A DNA stretch of 64,000 nucleotides from Aquatica leii. Lineage: Eukaryota; Arthropoda; Insecta; Coleoptera; Lampyridae. The notes under the pieces are model-generated. The model searched no databases, was not told the origin of the DNA, and was given only the letters and a program-made list of their open reading frames with translations. The stretch is taken from contig CM069432.1 of assembly GCA_035610365.1 (NCBI GenBank), positions 108,891,529 through 108,955,528 on the forward strand, in the 5' to 3' direction. Made by a program: the position numbers and the translations under genes. Below are positions 1 to 13,041 of this stretch, in pieces (position 1 is the stretch's first letter; each line of letters begins with the position of its first letter).

Positions 1-3000
1 TTCATAAATCAGCCCCAGTGGATGTTCTACTTGGCGCGAGTCATTTTTACACTTTAATGTGCATAGGTCAAGTTTCATTAGGTAAGCACAAACCAATCTT
101 GCAGAAAACTCTTCTTGGCTGGGTAATATCGGGTACTCTTGTTTCTCAAACTAATCATCCAAACACTAATTCAGATGCCAACGTATTTTATGCGAACTGT
201 GCTACTAGCAACTCCTTTCTAAACTCTGATGACCTCCTTCATGATTCGATCACCAAGTTTTGGCAGACTGAAACGATTGAACCCAAAAGCAAATTCTCAT
301 TGTTATCTAGAGAAGAGAAATTTTGTGAAACTCATTTCGCTAAGACTATCTCTCATGACCAAGACGGAAAACTCGTCGTATCCATTCCATTCAATTGCAA
401 GGTTTCTCAATTGGGCGATTCCAAACAGCGACCCTTAGATCGTTTTTATAATCTAGAGAAGAAATTGTCTAAGGATGATTTTCTTCGCGAACAATATTCT
501 AAATTCATACGCGAATATGTTGAATTAGGTCATGCCACTAAAATTTCCAGTGAAGACGAAGACGCATCAACAAACAATCGTAGAGTCGTTATTTCAACAC
601 TTGATGGCAACTTGTGCATTAACAGTATACCAAGGTTTTTCCTTCCACATCATGCCGTGATTAAGTCAAATTCCCTTACCACAAAATTACGTGTAGTATT
701 TGATGGCAGTGCCAAATCTGATACAAATATCTCCATAAACGATGCTCAAATTGTTGGCCCAATGCTTCAAGATGATCTTTTTTCTATTTTGCTGCGGTTT
801 CGCCAACACAAAATTGCACTCACTGGCGACTGCGAAAAAATGTACAGAATGATAAATATTCAGCCACAATTAAGAAAATTCCAATGCATTTTTGGCGTGA
901 TCAACCAAACGATCCCATCGATACTTATCAGTTAAATACCGTTACTTACGGTACAGCTTCCGCCAGTTATCTGGCTACTAAAAGTTTACAATATTTAGCC
1001 AATCAATACCAAGAAACATTCCCAAAAACTTCCAATGTTCTTAGATCCTGTTTTTATATGAACGATTTACTTTACACTGCGGAAACAGTACAAGAAATTC
1101 TTCAGGTAAAGGACGAATTAACCCAAATTCTTTCATCTGTCGGCATACCCTTAAGAAAATTTTTATCCAATGTTCCAGAAGTCTTGGAAGGTTCTTCTAA
1201 TTCCGATACTTCTCTTTTAAGTATTCCACTTGGCGAACGGTCCAATGCAAAGGCACTTGGTCTTTCTTGGAATGCCATATCAGATACCATTTATTACTCT
1301 ATTACATTTAAAAACACTGGTCCTTCTAATTCCAAGAGAACCATACTTTCAATGGTATCTCAGTGCTTTGACCCCCTTGGGCTTCTATCTCCGGTTATAA
1401 TCACCGGAAAGATTCTGATACAAAAATTATGGGAACTGAAGCTTACCTGGGACGAATCTGTACCACACATTATCAACTCCGAATGGAATCAATTTCAAAA
1501 TCAGTTAACTCTTTTGCGTGACTTGCAAATTCCTCGATGTGTCATTCCGATGTCATCCAATAAAGTAGAACTTCATGGTTTCTCGGACAGTAGTTCCACT
1601 GCTTATGGTGCTTGTATTTATGTAAGGTGTCGGAATGCTGGTGAATGTTCTTCTCGGCTACTATGTTCAAAATCGCGTGTAGCTCCCTTACGCATAATCT
1701 CAATACCACGATTGGAGTTATGTGCAGCGGTTCTTTTAGCGGAACTAATGCAAAGAGTAGCACTCTCATTAAGTGTAGATACCAGTCAGATATTTCTCTG
1801 GACCGATTCAACTGTGGTTCTAAACTGGATAAACTCTGCAGCTAACAGATATAAAACATTTATTGCAAATCGAATAGCGTCAATACAAGAACAATTTGAT
1901 AGCCGTTATTGGCACCATGTTAAATCCGAGGAAAATCCTGCCGACCTCGTATCGAGAGGCATTTCAGCGTCTAACATTTTAATTAATTGTCTGTGGTGGA
2001 ACGGGCCTGAATTCTTATCTTCTACAGACGAATTTTGGAAAAATACTTATTTCTCTCCTAATCCCGAAACTTCAGAATGTAAATCGAGTTTTACGGCAGC
2101 GATACAGCCAAGCACAGATACGGAAAAAATTGATTTATTTAAAAAATTTTCTTCATTTTCCAAATTACAAAGAGTATTAGCTTACGTGAATAGATTTATT
2201 TCCAATTGTAAGGTTTCGTTGGTTTTCCGCATTTTCGGCTCCTTAACTACTGGCGAACTACAGCATTCTTCAAATATTCTAGTGAAAATCTGACAACGCG
2301 AATCTTTTCCAAATGAAATTAAGCAATTGCTTGCAAAAAATAAACTAAAGGCAAAATCAAATATATTGTCTTTAAATCCGTTTTTGGATAAATTTCAATT
2401 ATTGAGAGTAGGAGGGCGAATTAGAAACTCTGAATACAAATTTGAGAAAAAACACCCCTTGCTGCTTCCAAGCAATCATGCCTTAACACGGTTAATTATG
2501 AAACACTATCATATTACTTTATTACACTGTGGCCCTCAACAATTATTGGCCTGCGTTCGTGAAATATATTGGCCTATTTCAGGTAAAGGTTGCGCCAAGC
2601 TTACAATCAGAAACTGCGTAAGATGTTTTAAGGTTAGTCCCGTTTCCAATAATCCCTTAATGGGAGACCTGCCTCCTGAACGTTTGGAGGCAAACTCACC
2701 GGTATTTCATAATACTGGCCTTGACTATGCTGGTCCAATTTTTATTAAGGACAAGAAAACGCGAGGTTACAAGCTTATTAAAGCATACATATGTTTATTT
2801 GTCTGTCTAGTTACTAAGGCTGTTCACTTAGAACTTGTCACAGAGCTCTCAACTGATGCCTTTTTGTCCAGCCTAAAGCGCTTTATAGGACGTAGAGGTA
2901 AACCTCACACTTTATTTAGTGACAACGCGAAAAATTTTGTGGGGGCAAATAACCAATTAAAGGATTGGTACAAATTTGTACAGCACCCTGACACTCAGGA

Positions 3001-3625
3001 TTCTATAAGTTCAAATTTAAGTCAGCAAGGTATACGATGGAAATTCATTACTCCCAGAGCACCTCATCAAGGTGGCATGTGGGAAAGCGGTATTAAATCC
3101 ACTAAACTTCACTTAAAAAAGATATTAGGTAATACCAATTTAAATTATGAGGATTTCAATACAGTTTTAATCCAGGTCGAATCAGTCCTAAACTCCCGAC
3201 CATTGTCATCAATGTCCTCAGATTCAAACGATCTGAACCCTTTGACACCTGGTCATTTCCTAATTGGTAGATCCTTTCAAACCATACCAGAGCCTTGTCT
3301 ATTAGACTTGAAAGAAAACCGCCTGTCTCTGTACCAACGTGCACAATGCTTAGTTCAACACTTTTGGAAACGTTGGAATATTGAAGTTGTTCCAGATTTA
3401 CAGCGAAGAACCAAATGGTTTCAAAACATGCAAGATTTACTCAAAATCGATTCTCTGGTAATCATCCGAGAAGACAACCAACCTCCTCTATCTTGGAGTC
3501 TTGGTAAGGTCGTCGAGATACACAGAGCTCCCGATGGTATCATCAGATCAGCAACAGTGAGAGTGTCAGGTGGAAATACGTTAAAGCGCGTAGTGCATAA
3601 ATTGTGTGTGTTACCAATTACTTAA
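1..3625 (+). mobile_element. BEL/Pao LTR retrotransposon, pol region (broken fossil)
   Basis: The plus strand encodes, in order, a Pao-type reverse transcriptase, an RNase H and an integrase. Visible signs are the RT stretch around LRVVFDGSAKS, the RNase H stretch around HGFSDSSSTAYG and IPRLELCAAVLLAEL, the integrase start with its HCGPQQLLACVREIYWP stretch, and the integrase end with GGMWESGIKS, LNSRPLSS and LTPGHFLIGRS. These are typical of BEL/Pao elements, which copy themselves through an RNA intermediate. The element enters from outside the left edge, so its 5' LTR and gag are not seen. It is a fossil with about two breaks in the visible part. An LTR-like block follows at about 3732. 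Confidence 0.93.
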
Positions 3626-3731
3626 CGCGTAGTGAAAACAGCATTTAAAGAGTTTGCTCTTCTTACAAGTATTGTGGTCTTTACTCTATGTTACCCTGTT
3701 GAAAAACATAGTTTTTCAAGGCCGCCGGTTA

Positions 3732-4030
3732 TGTTGTTAATTTAGAATAAGTTTTATACAATTATGTAAATATTGTTAGAAAAGTTTTTTCATTATTTCA
3801 TTTTATTCTTTTGCGCCTGCTCTAGCCTTTACTTCATTGCTGGGGTGGGATATACCTGAAACAGGTCCCCTTTGTGAGTTAACCCGCACTTTTAGCTTTC
3901 AATTTCAACAGTCGTGTTTAAAAAATGTAATAGCATAAGTAATTAAGTTAAATTCATGTATTTTAAGACAATAATAAAAAGTGTGTTTGTGTAATAAATT
4001 GTTTTACGTAAATGTAGCCTTACAACTACA
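3732..4030 (+). repeat. Probable 3' LTR of the BEL/Pao element
   Basis: The block starts with TGTTGTTAATTT directly after a GC-rich stretch (GGCCGCCGG) that sits where BEL/Pao elements place their polypurine tract, about 100 bases after the end of pol. It ends at TACAACTACA and holds AATAAA-like signals near its end. A second BEL/Pao copy near 8034 shows the same junction (GGCGGACGG then TGTTTAG). The exact right edge is inferred, because the matching 5' LTR is outside the window. Confidence 0.6.
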
Positions 4031-7000
4031 TTAGTAAAAAAAGAAAGGTGTAGCTCGAACCAGCTACCATCAGAGCTATCGAGGTTTTGTTACTACAATT
4101 TTCCAATTCAAAAACATAGCTTACATCAATTTTCTAGGACGACTAATGTATAGAACATGTAAAAGTATTATGAGTTTTACCCTTCGCTTTATGTATATTC
4201 TATGTAAGTAAATAATGTATGATAAACACAATTTTTATATAAATTTTTAATGTCTGATAATATACAAAATTTATATAATCCTTATATAAGGGAGAGGTTT
4301 AAAATACGTATTAATAATTAATTAAATATATTAATTAATTTTCATACGCATGTCTTAGAAGCCGATAAATAATTGAAATAAAATATCAGTTGACACATGT
4401 ATGGCCGCTTTAAACCCTTGATACTCTACATAACGTAAAATTCAGCCGACAGTACTCCTGTTCATAAGAATTAGGTACTCTAAGTACCTAAAGCTAAAAA
4501 TAGATACTTACGTTTGTGAATATAGAAACTTCTTTTTTATATACATTTTAAACCCATACTTAAATTAAAAATAATGTCACCTCCATATAATTTGTAAATC
4601 TTAGATATTTATTTATGGTATTAGCAGGCAAATACAGTTAAAAAACTAACACTAAGTAACTAATAGTATAAGAAGTATTTTCATTATTTATTTGATTTCA
4701 TTTGCAGCTTCGCCAAACAGAACGCTCGCAATCACCTCGAACTCATCGGTGATGTCCTTATATGTATTCTTGATTACACCCGTAAAAAACCACGTTCGCT
4801 AGATTAAAGTAATATTGATTGACTGATTGATTTTAAAATAATGATAGTTAGAAATCATCACATAAAATCTGGGATCTTTCTCAAAAACATATATTTTCCG
4901 GAAATCCCTGAAGATAATTTCGTTTTTTAGCGGAATATGAAAGGTTATAAAATAGTGCAACTTTTCTCTAATTAAACCAACCTCTTATCTCTTACCGTTT
5001 GAGAGATCCCCATGGTGGCCCTCGAATTGGTTGTAACCCTGTATAAGTGAAACGATCTTTAGTAATGTTAACAAATCTGTATATTTTAATGCGACTTCAA
5101 AGATTTAAACCTAATAATGTATTCATAAATTGGTGTAATTTTTAATGTTTTTAAAAAACAATTCCTTTTTTATTAAAATTTTTCAAATTCAAGTATAAAT
5201 GTTAATTAAAAAAATTGTTGTATTCCTTTTATATAACGTCGTAATGTGGTTTGCGTTGTAAACTTGAATATAATTCCCGATTCATAATTCATTGGCATCT
5301 TATTTAAACTCAAAAACCATCAGGTCATTATCAAATAGTTAATTTTTTTTTTACAAAGAAGTAAGTTAGTTTAATTAAATTATAACATTGTTATTTTTTT
5401 TATAGTCTTAAAAAAGATACTGTTTATTTATAGAAGTTCGGTAATTTTCTAAGAATTAATAAATAAATCCTAATCCTATTCAAATTAATCCTAACAAAAT
5501 ATATGGGGGATTAATATGAATACGATTAATACAAACATTACTTACCCCTTAGCTTATCAAACAAGATTCAAAAAATAATAATAAAAAGAACACTAAACAA
5601 AATGGACTTAAAACACCGAATAAATAAAAACAAGAGTAATAAATGTTCAGTTTCAACAACAAATTGCAACTGCATGTAAATAGTAAATAAGAAATAATGT
5701 TGAAATGGAAAGTTTTTGCAGATGAGAGAGGTAGTTTTGTAAAATACAGCACATTGCTTAAATCCTATTGTTCTCTCACGTGCAAGACAGCCATCGTAAA
5801 ATTTTTAGGAAACCTAATTGCAGCGGTTGCTTTGACATTGTACATATTTCTAAGAATGGCTTAATTCGACGATTTGAGATAGTTTCATACATTTCTAAAC
5901 GAATGATATTCCAAAAATCAATAACATAATCTGATTTATTTTAATAATTTGTATATTCATTGTTTAGTCAAAACATGCTTGCTAGAAATAGCACAAAGTT
6001 TACTTTTTTTTTGTTAAACATTTCCATATACGTGTGATTACTTTTAACGATTCTTGCTACCTCTGAATGGTGCTGTTAAATTCTATTGTTAAATGTTCTT
6101 TATTATTCTGTAGGGAAATTTCTGTTATTTTTAAATTTAGCGCGGCAACTACTCCATCTTGTCCTAAATAAGCATGCGCCAGTTAAGTGGTACAAGCGCG
6201 TTTTGTTTGAGGAAGCAGTCGGTCGGCAATACTCTTATCGTTTAGATGTAAGAGTGCCGAGGTTTTTGTGTTTATTGTTAATTATATTTTTTATGTAATA
6301 AAGTGTTTTTTTTTGGTGTGCAACTTAAACTGTTTTAGTTATAATACCCTACAATTCCAAATAATATTTTTTAATTTTTTGAAGTTTAATAGTCATGAAA
6401 CCCCGATATCTTTTTTATTCGTAATATCGTTGTCGGTGAATACTGTTTTTAAGTATTTTAGGATAAATCAAGGACAAAATAAGATCATTTTCGAAGAACT
6501 GTAAATTTTTAAGCCAAAAAGGTTGTTGTTATTCAATTTCAGCTAAACAGCAACAACCACAGCGTGGCAAATATATGTATAAGAATAGTATGCCAATTTA
6601 TGTATATTTATACCTGATTTTTTTTCAATAAAGATATACGTCTTATTAACTTTTTGGAAAAGTTAATCGTGGAGAAAATTAACTTGTTCTCTCCATTCTA
6701 AGCCCGTCCTTGAAATTAAAATAATACTGATACAAATTAGAAAATTGGTCCAATAAAACTACCTTTTAAAACTAATGGTCTGATAAAAATTGCCAAACAA
6801 GTAACATAATGTAATTAATGAGCTCTGGTATAAGATAGGTAAATAAAATGATGTAACAAGTTATAATTGGCGTTTAACAGGTACTGCATATAATGTATAT
6901 GTTAAGTAAATGTAATCTGATTTACATCTACAATACGTCCTTATAATCATAAATTTTGCTATATGAACAGTATATACCTTTTTCATATTAAATATATATA

Positions 7001-7249
7001 AATATTCTCATGTTTTTAATACGTATGATTTTTCAAATAAGAAATATGTTACCCTTAATATGTACGATTTATGTAAACTCTTGTATGTAATATACATGTT
7101 TATTTATATTAACTTATATATTTCTTATATATAAACCCAAATGTAAAATAGATGTTATTTTCATAAGGAAGACTGATATATTCTAGATGTAAAAAGGCTT
7201 ATGTATGACTATTTCTTTAAATTTTACATATATTTTATAGAAAATTTAT
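4031..7249. other. AT-rich spacer, no clear gene
   Basis: This 3.2-kb stretch is very AT-rich with many short palindromic runs of the type TTATATAAAT. Apart from a possible short exon at 4708-4807 I see nothing that I can support. An open stretch at 6140-6270 (around KHAPVKWYKRVLFEEAVG) looks less random than its surroundings, but I do not recognise it. Confidence 0.5.
4708..4807 (+). other. Possible terminal exon of an unknown gene or gene fragment
   Basis: A good acceptor (TTCATTTGCAG) is followed by 33 codons ending in TAA. The peptide ends LIGDVLICILDYTRKKPRS followed by LD. Its composition is balanced and unlike the AT-driven frames around it. No partner exon could be placed upstream, so it may be a stray exon, a piece of an old retrocopy or chance. 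I do not recognise the family. Confidence 0.22.
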
Positions 7250-7966
7250 ATGTATGTTTGCTGGGACGGTTTGAACTTCGTCGGTGCTAATAATTATTTA
7301 AAAAATCAGAAAAGAATCATCCTAGAACTTACAAACGATATCTGTGTTAAAAATTATTTATTACAGAATCAGATAAGGTGGCACTTTATCCCACCCAGAG
7401 CTTCTCATTTTGGCGGGTTGTGGAAAGTTTCAATAAAATCGGTAAAGGGTCATTTAACTAGAGTCGTTAGCAATGCACATCTTACCTACGAGCAATTTTA
7501 TACTGTGTTAACACAAGTTGAGGCCGTTTTGAATTCTCGTCCCATCTCTCCAATGTCAAATGATCCGAGCGATAGTGAACCACTCACTCCTGGACATTTT
7601 CTTGTTGGCTCAAGTTTAAATACAGTTGTCGAAACACAAGTGGAAGGTAGTTTATCATCCAGACTCTCTAAGTATCGGCAAATGCAGAAAACAATTCAAC
7701 ATTTTTGGAAACGTTGGAGTTTAGAGTATTTACATAATCTGCAGCAGCGTACCAAATGGATGATACAAGATCCGCAAGTCATAAAGCCTGGGCTCATGGT
7801 GTTGTTAAAGGATGATAACACTCACCCAATGCAATGGAAATGTGGTCGCATTTTAGACGTCCATCCTGGAAAAGACAAAATAGTTCGGGTAGTCACAGTG
7901 AAAACGCGAGATAACATTCTCAAACGTGCCGTGTCTAAAATCTGTGTTTTACCAATAGACAATTAG
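7250..7966 (+). mobile_element. BEL/Pao LTR retrotransposon, partial second copy (integrase end)
   Basis: The plus strand encodes the last part of a BEL/Pao integrase: IRWHFIPPRASHFGGLWK, VLNSRPISPMSND, LTPGHFLVGSS, QHFWKRWSLEYL and a tail ending KICVLPIDN. It matches the end of the element at 1-3625 domain by domain but is clearly diverged from it, so it is a different BEL/Pao family or an old relative. Only the last part of pol and a putative 3' LTR are present. It is a fossil fragment. Confidence 0.9.
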
Positions 7967-8033
7967 AATTAGAATTAAGTATAACCTTATTGTTAATTTT
8001 TGAAGGACTAAACTCTTTAAGGCGGACGGTATA

Positions 8034-8299
8034 TGTTTAGATTTAAGACTAATGTGCGCGCAAAGTTACTGGTAGGAGAGAGTGCTATTTAGGGGTAGTT
8101 TTAAGTTAAAGTTTTTACATAGTAGAGTAACGACAGTTCCAGTAGCATTTTAGTAGTGTTGACATATTGTAAACAATCAAGTAGTTTAAATAAATACATA
8201 AAACAAATAAGTGCATTTCATCATATGTTCAAACTACGGATCACAAATAATATCAGAGAACATTAAGCAACGCTGCATAACGTCTCCAGTGACACAACA
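8034..8299 (+). repeat. Probable 3' LTR of the second BEL/Pao copy
   Basis: The block begins TGTTTAGATTTAAG just after GGCGGACGGT, the same kind of junction as at 3732, and may end at GACACAACA, giving TGTT...AACA ends. The left edge is fairly safe by comparison with the first element. The right edge is a guess. Confidence 0.45.
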
Positions 8300-8962
8300 G
8301 GAGAAACCTAAGATAAAAGTAGTCAAAATAAATTTTAAATTTACATACTAAACTAGAAATATAAATACACCCCTACTACTTTTTTACTACACTTTATTTG
8401 CGCAAACTCCGCAAGTGCAGCATAGAATGTGATAGAGTTATTGCCCTTATTGCCAACAACAATAAACAACAACAAACATGAAGGAATAATTGTGATTAAA
8501 CTTAAAAATTAGTTAAAATGAACCGCAATAGACTAAAAAAATTGTTAAAATTGAGAAAGTGTTTAGAGATATTAGATTTGTGCTCCACAAGCAATCGTAA
8601 AATCTAGGCCCGAGATTTGCTACTACGACGAGATAGTTTGAATTTAGGTGCATGTGCATTTATTAGAAATGAACTTTTACAAGACCAGGAATCATACAAA
8701 AATTGGTTGCGAATGGATAACGTGTTATTTGAAAAACTGCATGATTTGGTTGAAAGGCGAATAAAAAAGAAAGACACACAATTCCGTCAATGTATCTCAT
8801 CACGATTCCGTTTAATGGTGATCCTGAGATATCTTGCCACTGGTGAATCTTTGAAAAGTTTGTCATATAGCACAAGAATGGCACAGTGTACTATGTCTCA
8901 ATTTGTCTCTGAAGTTGTAGAGGCAATTTATGAAGGGTTGAAGGATACTTATTTGAAGGTAT

Positions 8963-10323
8963 TGTTACAAGCTTTAGGTGTTTTACGAACCTGCACGGCC
9001 AACTCGCAATAATCGGAGAGAGGGGAGGTCCACACTAAATACAGAAAAGATGTTGCAGGGCGCCAGAGCTTATCCCAAAGTAATTTTCTATCTTGCTCAG
9101 GACAGAACAGGATACTTGTAACAAGATGTTAGGTTCGTAATGCTGAAAGAAGCGAAAGAAAGAGAAAAACTAAATCGTTCATAACAATTGTACTTTAATT
9201 ACTCTATCACGATAAATATAGTCAAAGTGAAATAGCCAAATCTAAGTAGGTACTAGCGAGAATATACAAAATAGAATAACAGCAGGATCGGCAACTTACA
9301 CTACACGTCAAACAAAAGTGTAGCCACCAAAACATATATAAAACTTTATCAATAAGCAACATTAATAATAACAATTTACGGTGGATATAAGCAGCAAGCG
9401 ATAAGTCATTTACTTAAGCTAATTTAGTAACAATACCAAGCAACAAATCAAATCGAACGTACGATTAGTAATGATAATCAGTCGTGAGTATACACCGTAG
9501 CGACAACGAGTAAATAGTAACAATTGACTTACCAAATTCCAGGGCGACCTTCAGAAAAACGTTTTTCCAAATGGCTTCCTGCAATTTAACTTCCTGAAAA
9601 ATAATCGTGTCTACCCGGCGACTCACAAACTACAAATAAAAGACACATTTAAGGGACAGTAATCGAACCGACACTTATCGTATGCTGTTACATTAATTTT
9701 CCGCCTATGGTGGTGTTAAGTAATTGCCTCCGAATAGAATTCAATCGTATCCAGTAATTAGGATCTTCCGAACAAGGTGATAGTCATCAAGGTATTAATT
9801 GCCTCCGAATAGAATTCAATCGTAACCAGTAATTAGGATCTTCCGAACAAGGTGATTGTCATCAAGGTATTAATTGCCTCCGAATAGAAGTCAATCGTAT
9901 CCAGTAATTAGAATCTTCCGCTTACGATTATAGTTTTCCCTTAAGGATCTTAGGTAACGATAAGAATACCCCTAATCATGGAGGTAGCACATGGCACTGA
10001 CAAAAGACATAAAAATTACCTTTAATTAAAGAAAGAACACAATCCACTTACTCTGCGTGAATAAATTAGTTATTTAAGGAAACTACTAATTTCCATCGTG
10101 TCCCAACACGTGGATGAGTTTAGAAAACGAATTTTTCACTCACGCAGACATAGATAATAACAGGTACGATGTTAAAGTCAAAATGCCGGTAATCACGCCG
10201 GATATCGTCTACTCAATACGAAGTGACCAACGAACCCGATAGATGGCGTCGAGAAATATAAAAGTAATTTTTAATTAAACCAATATACAGGGCAATGCAT
10301 TATTTTTATTTATGCACGTAACA
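8963..10323 (+). mobile_element. Solo LTR (Gypsy-type ends) inside the Harbinger intron
   Basis: The 1361-bp block begins TGTTAC and ends GTAACA. It is flanked by the 4-bp direct repeat GTAT (8959-8962 and 10324-10327). Short inverted ends and a 4-bp duplication are typical of LTRs of Gypsy-like retrotransposons. No coding part is present, so it is a solo LTR. A relative with its own duplication lies at 44007-45906; both begin TGTTACAAGCTTT and share the next 250 bases or so, including the inverted pair TTACGAACCT / AGGTTCGTAA. Confidence 0.75.
9721..9920 (+). repeat. 75-bp tandem repeat, 2.7 copies, inside the solo LTR
   Basis: Units begin TAATTGCCTCCGAATAGAA at 9721, 9796 and 9871, a period of 75 bases. 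They differ at only a few positions, so the expansion is younger than the LTR around it. I did not see it in the related LTR at 44007. Confidence 0.9.
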
Positions 10324-10980
10324 GTATGTACTCTAATATATGAAAATAACAAACTAACTCTTATATTAAAAACTTAGATGCTATCAACAATAAAAGAATG
10401 GGAAGAAATTGCAAAAGAATTTTACACCATGTGAAATATTCCAAATACAGTAGGTGCATTAGATGGAAAGCACATCATTTTTAGAGCACCTCGTAGTGCA
10501 GGTTCCCATTATTACAATTATAAGGGAACGTATAGCATTGTTTTATTAGCTGTTGTAGATGCAAATTACAAATTTATCTACATAGAAGTTGGCACAAATG
10601 GAAGGATCAGTGATGGAGGTAATATTTGTAAAACAAAATACCTATAGTCACTTAAATACATAATTTACTTTTTAGGAGTGTTTGACGGTTGCGCTTTTGT
10701 CTGTGCACTAGAAGCTGCTATTTTACATTTACCAAGTGATCAACCATTGCTAGGAATGACTGAACTTGTTCCGCATGTTATTTTAGCTGATGCTGCATTT
10801 CCGTTACAACTTCACATACTCAAACCATTTCCTTTTAAAAATATGACACGAGAACAACGAATTTTTAATTACAGATTGAGCAGGGGAAGGCGAGTTGTTG
10901 AAAATGCATTTGGCATACTTGCCAACAGATTTAGGATATTCTTAACACCAATTAATTTATCAAGACAAAGTACCGAGTGA

Positions 10981-11238
10981 GCAAATTGTAGCTAAAACCG
11001 GCTGTTTTATAACTACTTTAGCTTTAAAGTTACTCTTTAGAACACTTTTAAGTGGCTTGTAGAAAAACTGAAGCTTCCATGAAGTGTTTAAGTAGCTCAA
11101 AATTCCGCAGTTATGTAGCTGTTAGAGAACTCCTTTAATGCATTAAAATCGGGCTTATATAGCTGTTTGTGGTACTAGCAAAGCTTTAAAGAAGCTGTAA
11201 AGGAACCGTAAACTACCTTTCGGAAACGACTGTGCTGC
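10981..11238. other. Short unexplained stretch between Harbinger exon 3 and the hAT-like pair
   Basis: About 260 bases rich in AGCTTTAAAG-like words separate the end of the Harbinger match from the first hAT-like element. The motif AGTGAG occurs just before this stretch (near 10975) and just after the hAT-like pair (near 14836). It may be a target duplication of an older insertion, but this is weak. Confidence 0.3.
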
Positions 11239-13040
11239 TAGTGTTGTGCATAGATAATTTAATTTTTATCTAGATGAGATAATAGATAATTTTCAATTTT
11301 TTTTATCTAGATAACGTTTAGATACAAGTAGAAGAATTTATCTAGATAATAGATAAGATAATCTATAATTTACGTAGATAATACGATAGATGATTCTATC
11401 AAATAGGTACAAACAGGTAATAATTTTAATTGATTGTTACCATTTAATTATCATATACGTAAACGTACAATATGATCTCATTACAGAATAAATACCAATT
11501 CAATGTTTTTGTTTATTAAATTTACTAATTAAAAAACTGAACAACAAATTGAAAAAAAATAAAAATTGAAAAAAACATAGACATTTTATTGATGTAATGA
11601 CCTACTATTCTAAATATAAAACAAATTTCTTGATACAATATGGTCCTTTCAAAATTTTCATTGCTAAGCAAAACTTAGACTATCAGAACTCAAGTCTTTC
11701 AATTAGTCCCGAAATTGATGTGTTTAATCAATAACTTTTTCACAAATGGAGAAGTGTCTATTAAACTTAGTTTGCCTTTGTAACAGTTAGGAAAAATCTG
11801 GCTTTGATATCGACTTCAGTTTGAACCTAAAAGATTATAAAAATTATCGCTCATAGTCGTTAATCGAACTCCCTGAATTATTCCTTTTTGTTTTTAAATT
11901 AAAGTTGTCATTTGTAGTTCAATATATTTTAAACAAATTTTTTACAAAAAACCAACTAATCCTCAAAAATTTATTGTATTTTAAATTTTGAGCAGCTTAC
12001 ATCAGCGAGCATTAAAAGAATTAGTTTTTAGATATTTTAAAAAAACGCAAGCAGTTTTTTTTCTTCTAAAAAAAATTGGGTTTTAACGGGCTCCAATATG
12101 CTCTGCTCAGTACTTTTTGTAATTGTAAGTGCAACAAATTCAAATGTAAAAAATAAGCATTTTTCCTTTGCAGCTTTGTTAATTATGTTTGACAGGTTGT
12201 CAGTAATTGTACTCACATGATAATTTACAACATTGATTTATAGGTGTATATGAGCGTTTTTATTCTACGCGGTCTACATTAGTATTTTATTGCGACTTTA
12301 TTTTAACGCTAATATTACTTACTCGACAAGTTTATTTAAAGAGTAAGGTAAAAGTTTCATGACTTAAATAGTCTTTAAAAAGAACTCTAAATCACGTGTG
12401 CCACTTTCAACTGCTCAAGAAGTCATGAATTTTCTCTTTTTCAATTAAGCATTTTTTCTATTTGGGCATAGTTTTGCTGTATAGGCACTTCAACTAATTA
12501 GATTTTCAAAACTACAATACTAGTAGCTGTTAATCTCAATGTATGAATCGTGCAAGATGTATTGAATAAATGTACTTATATCAAAAAGCTTATTATTGTT
12601 TCTAAAGACAATAAGATATTTATCAAGATAGGTTCAGTTTAAAAAAGTAATTTGAGTTGTGTTGTTGTTTATATCTCGTATTGCATGTATTTACGCTCAA
12701 GGTCATCTGAGTCTAGTTTTTGTCAGCACCTGCAAAAATGCGAAACTTCTACGGTGATTATTTATCAGGTTTTAGCGATCTAGACCGTACTACATTACTA
12801 CAGACATTACAAACTATATTATGTTTACAAATATAAAAATTACAAAAAAACAAATCTAAACTAAAAAATGTATGTTACTTTTAAGAAATCATCTAGATAA
12901 TTTCATGATAGATAACAGAAAAATCATCTAAGAATCATCTAGATAATATTCAATATTTTTATCTAGATAAGGAAAAAGATGATGAAAAATTATCTAGATG
13001 AATTATCTATATAATTTCATCTAGATAATGCACAACACTG
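11239..13040. mobile_element. hAT-like non-autonomous element, copy 1 of an abutting pair
   Basis: The element starts TAGTGTTGTGCATAGATAA and ends TCTAGATAATGCACAACACTG, giving inverted ends of the form CAGTGTTGTGCAT. The outer 150 bases at both ends are packed with the palindromic word ATCTAGATAA. The ends resemble those of the hAT element at 44504, which has a clean 8-bp duplication, so hAT is the likely superfamily. No transposase is recognisable. It is 1802 bp, and an 8-bp target duplication could not be found here. Confidence 0.75.
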
Positions 13041-13041
13041 T

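Larger units (their letters stand above)
8518..10979 (+). pseudogene. PIF/Harbinger DDE transposase gene, decayed
   Basis: Harbinger transposases cut and paste their own element. The reading starts at ATG 8518. Exon 1 (8518-8958) carries the helix-turn-helix-like region (FRLMVILRYLATGESLKSLS). Exon 2 (10378-10618) carries the first catalytic D in [12 protein letters not shown]. Exon 3 (from 10676) carries the second D in VILADAAF and the E in RRVVENAFGILANRFR. Intron 2 (10619-10675) is a clean 57-bp GT-AG intron. Intron 1 now holds a solo LTR. The frame has in-frame stops at 8605 (TAG) and 10432 (TGA), so it is dead. After RQSTE the match stops; a piece like its missing end (VRNVICITIVL) lies at 14836-14880, beyond two hAT-like elements. 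No Myb-like partner gene was found. Confidence 0.85.
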
